From positions 2,802,501-2,866,500 of the forward strand of contig OU015658.1 of assembly GCA_907165275.2 (NCBI GenBank): a DNA stretch of 64,000 nucleotides, written 5' to 3'. Positions 52,065 to 63,367 of this stretch are shown one piece after another. The DNA comes from Zygaena filipendulae (lineage: Eukaryota; Arthropoda; Insecta; Lepidoptera; Zygaenidae). Every line of letters starts with the position of its first letter. Positions within the stretch are counted from its first letter, which is position 1. The translations under genes and the position numbers were made by a program. The notes under the pieces are model-generated. The model ran no database searches. It had not been told where the DNA came from and saw nothing but the letters and a program-made list of their open reading frames with translations.

Positions 52065-52245
52065 CACGGAGAGAAATATATGTTAGCAACACAATATCAG
52101 TGACCATCAAGCACGGTGCCAATCAAGTGCAAACTATACGGAAGAGTTTATTGACCAAATATGGTGCCCAACCAAACACCGGTAGCTGAAATGCTGGTGA
52201 CCGATCTTTGCCGAACATTTATTTTTCTCTCAGGGTTATGTGCGA
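52065..52245 (+). repeat. Dispersed repeat F, copy 1
   Basis: GTTAGCAACACAATATCAGTGACC, GTGCAAACTATACGG and TTATTGACCAAATATGGTGCCC to TTTTTCTCTCAGGG. Shares all blocks with 55530-55778 (reverse) and 58040-58220. Confidence 0.7.
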
Positions 52246-53092
52246 CAGGAGTTTTGTTTTGAGTAGAATTGAGTCTCAGTGCGAAACGAATAATACGTTG
52301 ATATATGTAAGTACATATATTCTTGCCGTGGCACAGCTCCGGTCAGTTGTTAAATTGCAATTTGTTGCAAGTAATCGATTTTTGATGAATCCCACTCGTT
52401 CTTAGAGTTATCCACGACGTTGCGACCGTTTGTGTTCGTTGATTATTTCTCGGTAATGCTTTAAGTGGCGGTAATTTCTCAGCGTCGATATAATTTTTTA
52501 GGTCTACACCAAAGTCAGTCTTAATAGCTGCACTAAAAACAATATAATCCGGGTCTTACTGAACGCCCGCTCATTAATCTCAATCAAGATTCAAGATCCT
52601 TCCAGAAGTAAAACTTTAAAAGGCGCTTTATAAAATCGTAAATCTTCAAAGATAAATCTATAGACAAAAACAATAGGGCCAATACTAATTTGAATAATAA
52701 TTCTAATGTTGCAAAGGCTTATTACAGTTATTGTTTATGATCATTCTAAAATATTAAAAATAATCCTTTCATAAGGGATTATTATTGAAATCAAGAGACT
52801 GGACTTGACAATGATACTATGGGAGATATTATTTAAGTGATTTGACCACAAGGAAGGACCGTACCTATTAAATTATCTGTGTTCATGGTTAAACCAGTTG
52901 GACAAAATAGTTTGACTACGTGGAAGGACCGAATCCTAAAATCTTCAATGTACAGTTTTACTTCTATAAATGTAACGGCATATTGTATAACTCGTCCGTT
53001 TAAACACAGTGGACATTTTGTATAAGGCCGAGAACAGAAAATACGTTTTGATGGATGGTCGCGAAGGGGGATTGCTATACCATTTGACTCTG
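52246..53092. other. No recognisable feature
   Basis: A short direct repeat (GACCACAAGGAAGGACCGTACC / GACTACGTGGAAGGACCGAATCC) lies at about 52845 and 52915. No gene. Confidence 0.45.
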
Positions 53093-53335
53093 CAGGGCTA
53101 TTATGTAACTTTTGTTGCTATCATATTTCAGTTTCAATCAGAAAAATAGAGATTTTGTGATCAATTAGTCATGTTTAGACAGCTTCAACTTTTTAAGTAT
53201 GTTTATTTTAGTTGATTGCTAGATATTGTAGATGTCAAAAAGTACATTTTTTAATCGCAAAACCGCCATATTTTTGATTGCAACCGAAAACTGATAGAAA
53301 CAAAAGTTACGTAATAGGGCTATTACGTAACCTGA
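53093..53335. mobile_element. MITE, family M2 copy 2
   Basis: Left CAGGGCTATTATGTAACTTTTG, right CAAAAGTTACGTAATAGGGC, followed by a further inverted TATTACGTAACCTG. The interior (TAGACAGCTTCAAC.., GTTGATTGCTAGATATTGTAG, ATCGCAAAACCGCCATA) is collinear with 5800-5990. Confidence 0.75.
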
Positions 53336-53689
53336 GGTGGTCACAAACTTAACGTAGTGTGTCGGGATGCTCGCAATGCTCGCAATACCAGGATGCTGGG
53401 CATATACATATAAACGTATCTTTACATTAAATTGAAAAGTGCTATAGTAAATCAGACTGGATTCATATTTGTTATGCTATAATTACGATATAAATGATAT
53501 TTCTATCCCCGTTTTGTGTTAATCATCATAGCGTCATTAAAGTAAGTTAATTAGTTGGGTCATTAGTTTCCACGACCAAAGTACACCTCAGGAAGATAAA
53601 AATCTTGCGTAATACATACCACTCTTTGAGTAGGTATTTACCTTTTCACAATCACCATACCTGCAATGCTACATGGGAAAGCGAGAATA

Positions 53690-53850
53690 AAATCTCTGTA
53701 CTAAGTAAAACAACCGTCCAAGTACGAGTCGAACTCGCCCACGAAGGATTCCGTATCATTATCTATAAAAACGGCAAAAAAAATCATGCCTGTTGTATGG
53801 GAGTCCCCCTTAAATATTTGTTTTATTTTAATTTAATTATTTATTTTTAA
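53690..53850 (+). repeat. GGGTTCCGT-type repeat fragment
   Basis: CCAAGTACGAGTCGAACTCGCC, AAGGATTCCGTATCA, TTGTATGGGAGTCCCCCTTAA. A common lepidopteran repeat with the same end block as at 34625-34675. The 81-codon frame is not a gene. Confidence 0.65.
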
Positions 53851-53867
53851 AGTAAAATAAATATAAT

Positions 53868-54012
53868 ATTATGTATTTTAGTTTAGATATATACCTACCT
53901 AATGAGGTGTCTCAAAAGAAAGTTCATTTACTTAATTGAACTTTAATTTAAAACTTTCTTTTGAGACACCTCATTAGGTAAGTATACATATATCTAAACT
54001 AAAATACATAAT
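53868..54012. mobile_element. Hairpin MITE with 57-61-bp arms
   Basis: ATTATGTATTTTAGTTTAG at the left and CTAAACTAAAATACATAAT at the right. The arms include CCTAATGAGGTGTCTCAAAAG and its complement, with only small differences. The loop is 27 bp. Confidence 0.85.
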
Positions 54013-54537
54013 AGGTATTATTTCTCCTAGTATACCTAAAGTATTTGTGAAAATTATGATTCTCCTATTTCAAATAATTTTAGAACTCTTATTATTATTA
54101 TTACAAAAATAATTTTCATCTTTAATGATTTCCATAATACCTAATAAAAGTTTCCTAATAGTTTTCTATGCCGACATTTTTATTTCGTGAAATGTCATTT
54201 AATTTGTGTTTTCAAGTCTACAGATTTTGTTGTTGTAATGCAAAAATGTCAAGAGAAATATAAAAAATATGATTTACCAGATTGATAGAAAAAATTGTAC
54301 AAGGTAGTAGGTACACCTTTATAATGGTTATTAAAGAGATGGGTAGGTACTATAAGTGCATTGCCACCATCTCCGTGATAGGTTTATTATTGACATTATA
54401 ATTTCGACTTTAAGCACAGTAAATAGGATCTAAATATCAATGGATGAAGTTTCAATAAGTTTAAAATAAGTTTATAAGTTGAAAATGACAGAGATGGTGG
54501 TAAGCTTGCTTGCTGAATTTAGAAGATTTATATTGGC
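54013..54537. other. No recognisable feature
   Basis: AT-rich spacer. Confidence 0.5.
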
Positions 54538-55090
54538 AACTAACTGTACCCCGCGGTTTCACCTGGGTGAGTTTCAAAATTCCCGCAGGAACTTTTTTTC
54601 TAAAATAAAAGTAGCCTAAGTCTCCTACTCCTCATAACATCATCTATCTGCCAGTGAAAATCCCGTTAAAATCGGTCTAGTCATTTCATAGATTAGCCGG
54701 AACATACAGACAAACAGACAAACACACACACACACCTCATACCACACGGCACACACCTTACACTTCTCATCTATTTTCTTTTTTAATCTTTTTTTTTTGT
54801 ATTAACTTGTCAGTTCTATTTCGTTACGTTTTGTCTAACCTGTCATTGGCACTATTTTGAGTCATTCTTGTTGGTTAATTGTTTCTTTTAATGTGCTCTA
54901 GAGTTAGTTTTCAATAAATAAATCAATAAAAAAAAACACAAAAATTATTAAAAAGATATTTTATTACCTACGTACTTACCTAAGTACCGTATACCGTACC
55001 TACCTACTTTCATATCCATTTAGTGAAAAGCTGTTAATTTGGAGTTACAAAAAGATACTTCAATTTTACTTTTATGTATAGATGTATAGA
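54538..55090 (+). repeat. Type B CCGCGG-headed repeat split by a LINE 3' end
   Basis: The head (CTAACTGTACCCCGCGG to GATTAGCCGGAACATACAGAC) is at 54541-54720. The tail (TTTAGTGAAAAGCTGTTAATTTGG, TGTATAGATGT) is at 55018-55086. Between them lies about 215 bp of 3' UTR ending CAATAAATAAATCAATAAAAAAAA (54732-54945). AAACACA flanks it on both sides (about 54719-54726 and 54944-54951), consistent with a LINE target duplication. Confidence 0.65.
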
Positions 55091-55195
55091 GGTAGGTACC
55101 GTACATACTAATATACTTTCATATGCATTTAGTTGAAAAGCCATTAATTTTAATTACACACAGACACTTCAATTTTATTTATATGTATATATGCA
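55091..55195 (+). repeat. Second type B tail
   Basis: ACTTTCATATGCATTTAGTTG, AAGCCATTAATTTTAATTAC and TTATATGTATATATGC repeat the preceding tail in the same orientation. A partial tandem duplication or a separate truncated copy. Confidence 0.6.
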
Positions 55196-55529
55196 ATGAT
55201 CGGGAGTTATTAAAGGCGCGCAGATGTCCAAATAAAAGTTTAATTAGTTTTTCTGTTTTAAAGTCTAAAGTTTTGTAGACTGGTTGCTCTCCTATACACG
55301 CCGGGCGTGTGAACCCAGCGCATACAGCATCTTCATGTTTTTGCGTAGGCTTTAATTGCCAGTATCCTACCCAGTGCCCAGCCCTAGGCAGACGCTTTGT
55401 GCGAACGTCATTCTTGAGATATTACCTTTGTGTGTGTATTAATTATTAAGAACAGAATGATGTTTTGTTATTACAGTTATTTCTTTAGCGCAAATTTTAT
55501 AATTTCATCGGGATATTTTATGTAAGTAC
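55196..55529. other. No recognisable feature
   Basis: Includes GCCGGGCGTGTGAACCCAGCG near 55300. No gene. Confidence 0.45.
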
Positions 55530-55778
55530 CCTGAGAGAAAAATAGGTGCTTGTTCGGTATATTTCGCGACCGAAATGTTCCCCACCGAAGATTGGTCAAC
55601 AGTATTTCTGCTACCGGCGTTCGGCCGGGCACCATATTTGGTCAGTAAACTCTCCCGTAGTTTGCACATTATTGACACAGCGCGGGGTTGGTCACTGTGC
55701 CTGCTGGTCGCTGATATTGTGTCGCCAACATATCCTTCGGGCAACTAAGGGCGACCGAAACCTCTTCGGTCTGATTGA
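55530..55778 (-). repeat. Dispersed repeat F, copy 2 (longest)
   Basis: In reverse it starts CAATCAGACCGAAGAGG, then ATATGTTGGCGACACAATATC and GGTGCCCGGCCGAACGCCGG, and ends TATTTTTCTCTCAGGG. The 79-codon minus frame begins MPEGYVGDTISATSRHS. The plus frame in copy 3 begins MPEGYVGDTISATSGHS. Confidence 0.75.
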
Positions 55779-56660
55779 TTTCTCTTCGTTCCCAGAAAAA
55801 AAGGAGCAGTTGGTATTATCTTATATCTATGTCTTCTATATCTATACTTATAATAAAACTGTAGAGGTCAATTCTGTACATTGAATATATATTCAAAACT
55901 AGATTCGCCCTGTGCGCGAGCTGCGAGCAGCTCGCGTTTCCGAGCCAGGGCCGAAACAATTTCCCCATACAAACAACTAATGTTCGGCGGCCATCTTGAA
56001 AAATGACGCAATCGAAAAACTGATTCGATATTCGGCATCAGCGACCCCAAAAACCCCCGAATGCCGATCCTCACCCGGATCGGATCAACTTTTTTTTCGG
56101 CCGCCATTTTGAATCCGCCATTTTGGATTTTTACCACGCCAGGCGGTTGCCCCCCATTGACCTCTATGACATTTGTTTGAGCACCCCCTACCTGACTCTT
56201 TTAGTTTCGGAGATAATCGAGTTTGAATTTTGTTCGGCGGCCATGTTTTTTTCCGCCATTTTGAAAAAAAAGTTACACTATTGAAATTTGCCCAAGGTGT
56301 GGATGAAATTTAGTTAGAAACGTTTTCACTTTCGGTGGATAGTTTCGGCGGGCAGTCGACTCACTACCTGATGAAAAGCAGGAATCGAAGATGTCGAGGT
56401 TTTCCCATAATCACCGAAACGTCCCCTCTACATGTTCCATACATTATATCAACCTAGAGATGCTCCTTCTGGGAGAACAATTATGTCAATGAGTGAGTGG
56501 TAATCCAGCTTTATATATTATAATTAATATTGAAGGATGAATGGTGAACGATACTGATGCCAAAAATCTATCTATCTATATCTATACTTATAATAAAACT
56601 GTAGAGAGGTCAATACTGTAGATGCAAAACACGATTTTCGTGTTAGTTTGTTGACATGGC
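55779..56660. repeat. AATAAAACTGTAGAGGTCAA repeat, two pieces
   Basis: TATCTATACTTATAATAAAAC, then TGTAGAGGTCAAT, occurs at 55840-55875 and 56577-56614. The first continues through GGCGGCCATCTTGAAAAATGACGC, GGCGGTTGCCCCCC and GACATTTGTTTGAGCACCCCC, a dispersed repeat found in other Lepidoptera as I recall it. GCGAGCTGCGAGCAGCTCGC (55915-55934) is a GC-rich hairpin. Confidence 0.5.
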
Positions 56661-57894
56661 TTTTAACATTCTTGACCGAACGAATAATTTCTAGAAAGCG
56701 TTAAAATTAGGTATCATCTGATCAACCGGAAATTATTCTGGATAGTATCATTGACTTGCCATTGAGTCGACGAATTGTGAAAAAAGTGCGTTAGGCAAAT
56801 TCCGAGGCAAGTATTCAGGATAGCTTTGCGTTATGTAGGTACCTACTATTACTTATATCTGTAGTGTATACCTAATATATACATATAATTAAAGTAAAGA
56901 TTCTATAATACCCAATGTGCGAGCAATATGCCGAAAGGCACCACATTTTACAAGCATATCGGGTTCCAGCCACAATCATCTTGGCTCCCGACGTTGCGGT
57001 CGGCGTGATCTATACCACGCGATGTGTATATACTATACAAGTATACATACATACAAACACCAGTCATGTATGTATATTTATGGTAGGTATATAGATATTA
57101 ACCATCGATGACCGGCGTTCACAGACATTTTGTTCACTATCGAGACACCTGTGTTTGTCTGAAGCGAAGTTTCAGTTTTTTTTCACTGTACCAACTCATA
57201 AATATTTAGTAGACTTCACAGAGAGAGTGGATAGACCATAAATGTATGGTCCGAAATGAATTTCAATTATACGTTCCATTCATTCACGGACAAACGTAAA
57301 GCAACAGTATTGGAATGAAGTGAGAAAGGCAAACTGAGCTATTGACCATGTATGGTTAGCATATTGATAATAAGGACGGATTAGCATTTTTCTTGAGATT
57401 CTACGTAATTAATAGGTTTTTATGCCTGAAATAAAGAATTATTAATTATTGTATATAACAAACACTATTAACAACATCGTAAAATTTGCATTAATTACCT
57501 ACCTACATGCAATGTCCCGAGGTTCCGCCCGCGTCAACTTCAGCTAAACTCCTCATAAGCCTGCCAAATTTCAGGCTTGAAGAACCAAAAATACTGTAAA
57601 AAGTTCAAAAACAAAGATCAGTAGACAGCTTAGCAAAATCAGCGTGGCCTCTATCTGCGAGTATTCTCAGGTTCATCTGTTTCGGTAATTTAAAAAAGTG
57701 TTTTTAAACAAACAACCACTTTTATGTAATTACTTATACATATTAAAAAAAGAATATAATATGAAATCTTCCAACAATGTAAGACCGGTCATGCCGCCCT
57801 ACAGTCTAGACTTTCAAAGGCAAGTTGGATACACAGACTTAGGTTAGAGTAGATAACGCAAGTTCATAAAGTCGTATGGAAACCAAATGTCACG
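56661..57894. other. No recognisable gene
   Basis: A weak CCGCGG-class remnant may lie at 57510-57580 (AATGTCCCGAGGTTCCGCCCG). The rest is AT-rich. Confidence 0.4.
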
Positions 57895-58022
57895 AACGAA
57901 TCATCCTGAAATTTTGTATACACGTTGTCAGGGATACAGAGAAGAACATAGGGTACTTTTAATCCCGGAATTACCGCGGGAACTTTGAAATTTACGCGAG
58001 TGAAACCGCGGGGAACAGCTAG
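57895..58022 (-). repeat. CCGCGG-headed repeat, partial minus copy
   Basis: ACACGTTGTCAGGGATACAG to CCGCGGGGAACAGCTAGTTA. It abuts repeat F copy 3. Confidence 0.75.
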
Positions 58023-58039
58023 TTACACACGGCGAGAAT

Positions 58040-58220
58040 TCAATCAGACCGAAGAAGTTTCAGTCGCCCTTCGTTGCCCGAAGGATATGTTGGCGACACA
58101 ATATCAGCGACCAGCGGGCACAGTAACCGACCCCTCACGGTGTCAATAATGTGCAAACTACGGGAGAGTATACCGACCAAATATGACAAACCCCTATTTT
58201 TCTTTCAGAGTAGAAATAAG
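58040..58220 (+). repeat. Dispersed repeat F, copy 3
   Basis: CAATCAGACCGAAGAAG, GGATATGTTGGCGACACAATATC and GTGCAAACTACGGGAGAG to TTTTTCTTTCAG. Inverted relative to copy 2, 2.3 kb away. Confidence 0.75.
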
Positions 58221-58339
58221 TTCAGAAACCCTTCAGAACCTTTCAGACGAATAAACAAATATGTCAGCTGAAGACTGTTCATAAAGTATTTTTATTTACT
58301 GTTCTTATCTTTTTTAATGGGGCAAGCAGATAGAGCCTG

Positions 58340-58690
58340 GGCACTTCGACCCTTGGCATCTTTTGTACCATCCCCATCCTGTGATCCTCCCTCTACTCCC
58401 TGAAGACCTTGGTGGCGAAGGCTAGTGTGCAGTGGGTGGGAGGGGGGAGGGGGGAAGGAGGAACCTAAAGTCCTCTGGTTCTGGGTAAACCGTCCCTAGA
58501 AGGCCCATACGTTTGCGCGCCAAGGCGTCGCACTCGCACATGAGATGTGCCATAGTTTCCACCTCTATACCGCACCTTCTGTAGGATTGGTCTCTTGCCA
58601 GTTTCATCTTCGTGAGGTGTTCTTTAGTTCTGAAGTGACCTGTAAGCACAACAGTGATTATGCGGATCTGATTGTGACTCAAGAACTTTA
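58340..58690 (-). pseudogene. LINE ORF2 C-terminal fragment with zinc-knuckle-like end
   Basis: An 86-codon minus frame contains VVLTGHFRTKEHLTKM, then LARDQSYRRCGIEVETMAHL, then MCECDALARKRMGLLG. 'L(T)GH...HL.KM.....CRRCG..ET..HL.CEC..LA..R' is the conserved end of the RNase H/C-terminal region in Jockey- and R1-like LINEs (C-x2-C..H-x3-C type). It is cut off at its 5' side by a stop. GC-rich low-complexity codons (SPLPP) follow. Fragment only. Confidence 0.75.
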
Positions 58691-59377
58691 TTCACCGTTA
58701 ATAAAGCTTTTAACCCTTACAGACCAGATTGGCCACCACACAAAACAACATTCTTAGGTACTCTTTGTTCCATTGTTATAATTAATTAACCATAAACACT
58801 TTTTAGTGCTTATTAATATTTTAGAAGTCTTATTTCTTTTTCTTTTACCTTTCTTATAGTTGACAGTAAAACCAAATGGGCCAGAGACGCGACACAATAA
58901 TACGCAAATATCGAACAAGTAAGTACCTACATAATATGAATCGCTTGCATAACTTGCGCTATCTATGCTATATCTGTGAGCAGTAAGTTGCAACAATGTT
59001 GCTCATCGCCGAAGGGTGTAACTATACAATTAAGTACTTAGTAACATAATAACCATACCGTCCACAAGACACGGCGGAGTGGTGTAAACTGAAACGAAAA
59101 GCCGTACAACTTCAGCGATCGTCGTCGGTGCCATCCGAAGCTCATATCATTTGAGTAGGCAGAATATGTCACGGCACGGATGCTATAAAATGTACACAGG
59201 TTTTCGATGTACCTAAACTCTACTGAAACGTCAAAAAGGTTGCATGTATCAGTGCGTAGTAGGTAGGCACAAGTGCAATAAGTAAAATATAATTTACAAC
59301 GCCACATCTAAATGAAAAAAAAAATCAACTAAACAAGAAATTTACTATACCTATCATATATAGGTAGTAGAAATCCT
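58691..59377. other. No recognisable gene
   Basis: The minus frames at 58754 and 59038 (80 and 89 codons) show no domain. Mixed composition. Confidence 0.45.
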
Positions 59378-60051
59378 TAGAGTACTATTATAAATGTTAA
59401 AGTAAGTTTGTTTGTTTGTTTGTTTGTAACGCTTTCACGCTTTATTAAAGAAGATACTTTTAGGCTAGTTTAACTTTTAATTTTTGGCCCGTCATGTAGA
59501 TTAATAGAAATATTTTTTTCTACTACTTAAAGAAATTAATTAATTTATTTATTTATTTAACATAATCCACAGCACTTAATACTATGTACAAATTTATTAA
59601 ATTAAACCTACTGCCAATAACGGATTAACATTATATAAGCTTTAACCTTAGAAATAAAATTAAATTATGCCCAACCCTTACAAACACTCAAACAAACACT
59701 CAATACGCATGTATACTCGCCCTACACGCACGCACGCATAAACAAACACATACAACATGCATACCCACCCATACACACAAACACACACACACACACACAC
59801 GCACACGATTTAGAACAAACATACATCACCATATCACATTCAGGCCATCACTATAACTATACCTATTACAATCTAATAGCTCGCCTGTACGGATGTATGG
59901 ATGCTTGCTCCTCTCCCACGCAAAAACCACTGAATTGAGTTCAACGAAACTTCACAATAATATAGCTTATACATCAAAAACATATACTTAGAGTACCTAC
60001 TTTCTAACCCGGAACTCCCGCGGGAACTGAAAAGTCAACGCGCGTAAAAGG
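59378..60051. repeat. Repeat cluster: CCGCGG-type ends, LINE tail, (CA)n
   Basis: 59385-59445: tail end of a minus CCGCGG-type repeat (TTATAAATGTTAAAG, (TTTG)n). 59478-59530: repeat E piece. 59538-59640: LINE 3' end in reverse ((TTTA)n, then TCCACAGCACTTAATAC). 59745-59808: (CA)n microsatellite with interruptions. 59885-60051: the head part of a minus CCGCGG-type repeat (CACGCAAAAACCACTGAATTG, CTCCCGCGGGAACTG). The two outer pieces could be one copy split by the LINE. Confidence 0.55.
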
Positions 60052-60654
60052 AACTAATATAAAGACAAAACCTAGGTAAATGGTTGAAAGTGTTCCCATA
60101 ATTGATTAGTTGGCTAAACGTATGTAGTTGGAGTCCGCTCGGTATAGTGTGACATGCAAGTGCAACCAGCGTATACACACGGGATTAATTTCAATAGCAA
60201 AGTAGGTATGTGAGAAATTTTCCCATAAAACACATACCTAATACTTTTTTTACAATAGAACACATTTTTGTATTTAATCAAATAGTTTTGAGTTTAACCT
60301 TACCTACTTAAAAACGCGTATTACTAACTCAAATAGGTAGGTACGCACCTATGAATCAATTCCGTCATTTATTTTTCGTGTCGATAAAAATTTGTTAAAA
60401 TTTGATTTTGTTGGGGTTTGTGGCGCTGTGTAGAACAATAACGTTCGAAGTGGCGGTTTTTTATGTATGCAAATAGATATAAGTTTTGTGACGTTTCTAG
60501 TTAATTTCTTTTTAGTGTCCCCCAAAAAGCTCCGAGAAAGATTTTGCTAACTATATCACCATATTTTGTAATTACAACCGTACAGTGATGCTAATAGTTA
60601 AAATTTATTTCACTTGAAACTGTTTAAAAGCATTGTATGTGAAAGTCATTAAGA
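60052..60654. other. No recognisable feature
   Basis: AT-rich spacer. Confidence 0.5.
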
Positions 60655-60765
60655 AGAAAATTATTGTACGTATCCATATGTTTCTGTGTTTTGTAAATAT
60701 TGTGTCTTCTACTGTGTGTGCAATAAAGTATATTTGATTTGATTTGATTTGATTTGAAGAAAAAG
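60655..60765 (+). repeat. LINE 3' end with (TTTGA)n tail
   Basis: GTGTCTTCTACTGTGTGTGC, then AATAAAGTATA and four GATTT units (TTTGATTTGATTTGATTTGA). A different LINE family from those with (AAAT)n tails. Confidence 0.55.
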
Positions 60766-61080
60766 AAAAAGAAAAGTATACGTTTGTATTATGTGAAAAT
60801 TACTCGTGTACTGTGTAACGAGATCCGCTTCGTGAGGCGCTTCTCAGTTTACAGTTTTCAATCATGGCCAGTGGGAGGTAATTCGGGTGCGCTTCGTGCT
60901 TGTTGTCCCAAGGCTTTCGTCACCCATGGGTGAAGCCAGTGTCGGGTTTAACATTGGCACCCGTCACTGGTATTTCTTTGTATAAAAAAAACCTTTCTGT
61001 TTATAACTGACTAGATATCTTTACTCTATACTATAGGTATTTGTTAAAAAAGAAAAGATTAGATTTTTTTATATGTTTAA
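60766..61080. other. Unassigned
   Basis: 60810-60970 is GC-richer (GAGATCCGCTTCGTGAGGCGC, CCATGGGTGAAGCCAG) without an open frame. Confidence 0.4.
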
Positions 61081-61382
61081 CTAGCTGTGCCCAGCGGTTT
61101 CATTCGCGTGAATTCCGAAATTCCCGCAGGTACTATTTTCTTCTACAATAAAAGTCGCCTAACTAAGTTACTCCTTATAACATCAGTTATCTGCCAGTGA
61201 AAGTCCGGTTAAAATCGGTCCAGCCGTAGCAGAGATTAGCCTGAACAAACAGACAGACAGACAGTCCAAAATTTCAAAAATTGATTTTTTTATGTAACTC
61301 ATATACTTTCATATGCATTTAGTGAAAAGCCGTTAATTTGGAATTACAAACAAACACTTCAATTTTATTTATAATATGTCCA
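61081..61382 (+). repeat. CCGCGG-headed repeat, type B, full-length
   Basis: CTAGCTGTGCCCAGCGG to TTTATAATATGTCC, collinear with 47561-47906. A short reverse type A remnant follows at 61448-61504 (CACCTCCGAAATTGCGGGTG, GGAACAGCTAGG). Confidence 0.8.
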
Positions 61383-61504
61383 GATATCTGGACTAGACTA
61401 GATTTGGAATGGGTAAAGTCAAAAACGATGCAGCGATTTTAAAAAAATATTTTACTTCGCACAGCACCTCCGAAATTGCGGGTGAAAATGCGTGGAACAG
61501 CTAG

Positions 61505-63130
61505 GAGTTATTTATGAATTTGCATTTTGAATCCAGAAGATTTCTAATATTATTTGCTCTTAAATCTCAGTCTTGTGAAAGTAGTGTCCAATGATATTCA
61601 TTTAATACGTAAATAAATTTCATTGAGTACCTAAGTAGGTATAACATAATATATCTACGTGCAATTGCTTACATACTTACTTCTTTTTTGTATTCGATTT
61701 GTTTGCGGTTCAGCCTAAGGGCATAGTTTGTTTTTTCGGGTAAAACAAGTAGGCGTATCTGCCGATACCTCGTAATATGTTCAAAGTCGATCATAACAAA
61801 CTACCATTCGCCAAATCATTCAGCCGAATCGTGTACAGAGTTGTTATAATATGTACATATCATTGAACATGACTAGCAAAACCAATGTCGGCGACCAACT
61901 ACATATTTCAACCACTCATTTTAGTCGATCACTTAAGGCCCTTGCCCGTCCAGAATGATCAATGGTCAAACTAGTGCCACCCACTACAAAAAAATTCTTA
62001 TACCTTCCTACGTACCTGTATAGTTATTAAATTAATCGAATAATAATTCTGAACTATTTTATTTATCCGATTTTGTTTCGAAAATCTCCACCCATAACTC
62101 AGTAGGAGTCATGCGGATTTGAGACCCAAAAGTCTAGGCTCCGCGTGGATGATTCTTCTTCTTCTTCTTTAATAATGGCGTCTATAATTATAATTTGCCA
62201 ATGACAATGTTTCTTAATAATAACAATCTCTTCATCTACTTCTTCAATTATGGCGAATCGCCAATGACAATGTTAGATTGTTCCCCAAGTTAAAACATGG
62301 CTCTTTTGAAAGTCAGTTTCCTGCTCAGGGTCCAAAATAGATGCTGAAAAGTGACTGAAATAACGAAAAACGTGACACGCGTGTTTTCGATACGGCTTTC
62401 ACTCGTCAACAACCGCGTGGATGATTAGGTAATTCGTTTATCCAGAACTTGTAACTTTATACGCATAGGTATAACCCTTCAACACGAAACGCAAAAAAAG
62501 TTAAAAACACAACGGAATTATTATCAGCGTAATAAAAAGCAAAGGCGTGCCTCCAGGCAGCGCCTACATCACACTCGTAACACGATAGCCGCAGCGAAGC
62601 TTCCAATTTCACTATCCATTATTTGTCAGAGCCAAGTACGATGCGACATCTAAAGTTCTAGACGAAACGCACTACGGTCTCGTGTTCCGTTTTATCCAAC
62701 AGATTATTCTGTAATCGGGACGAATCTCACTTCACTTCTCTCACTAGTGCGTCTAACAAATGCGAAAAGTGAATTTGAACTTTAGCGCACACAAAGAAGA
62801 ATAGGTTTGTTCACCCGGGCACACTAACTACTACCTGGTACTTTTTAATTTTTATCAGTGTAAGTCGTGTATACGTATAGCTTGTTGACAAAAGTCAATA
62901 TATTCAATCCCATTGTCATTCACCTTTCATTTTTATAGAGCTTTGCAAAGAATTGTAAAGTATAGGCGGTGCACATTGCCCGTAGAACTAACAGTGTTGA
63001 GGATGGAAATGCTTAACTATCTTGTAGAGACATGCAAAGCTGAGTTGCCGTGACTGATATGACAATCGTCATCTTTAGTTATAATATCGCATTTACTCCC
63101 CACGCGTTTGGGTACCGAAACTTTGACTTG
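61505..63130. other. No recognisable gene; one CpG-richer patch
   Basis: A (TTC)n stretch at 62154-62168. 62540-62830 is CpG-richer and looks single-copy (GCAAAGGCGTGCCTCCAGGC, GATAGCCGCAGCGAAGC). No frame or repeat recognised. Confidence 0.4.
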
Positions 63131-63367
63131 CCGCCGCACTCAGAGTCGACTTTAATGATTACTTAGTTAAGTATAGATTTTTAAAAGAAAACTGCCGCAA
63201 TCAGACAAGTTTAATAAATTAATGTTAGTTGGCATTTAACTAATCAAGTTACATCTCATTAAATGCCAATTAACATTAATTTACTGAACGTTTCTGATCG
63301 CGGCAGTTTTGTTTTAAAAATCTATACTTAACTAAGTAAACATTAACGTCGACTCTGAGTGCGGCGG
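63131..63367. mobile_element. Near-perfect hairpin MITE, 109-bp arms
   Basis: The left arm 63131-63239 begins CCGCCGCACTCAGAGTCGAC. The right arm 63259-63367 ends GTCGACTCTGAGTGCGGCGG. The arms differ at roughly 10 positions and the loop is 19 bp. 237 bp in total, no coding sequence. RNA from it would be a single long hairpin. Confidence 0.9.
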
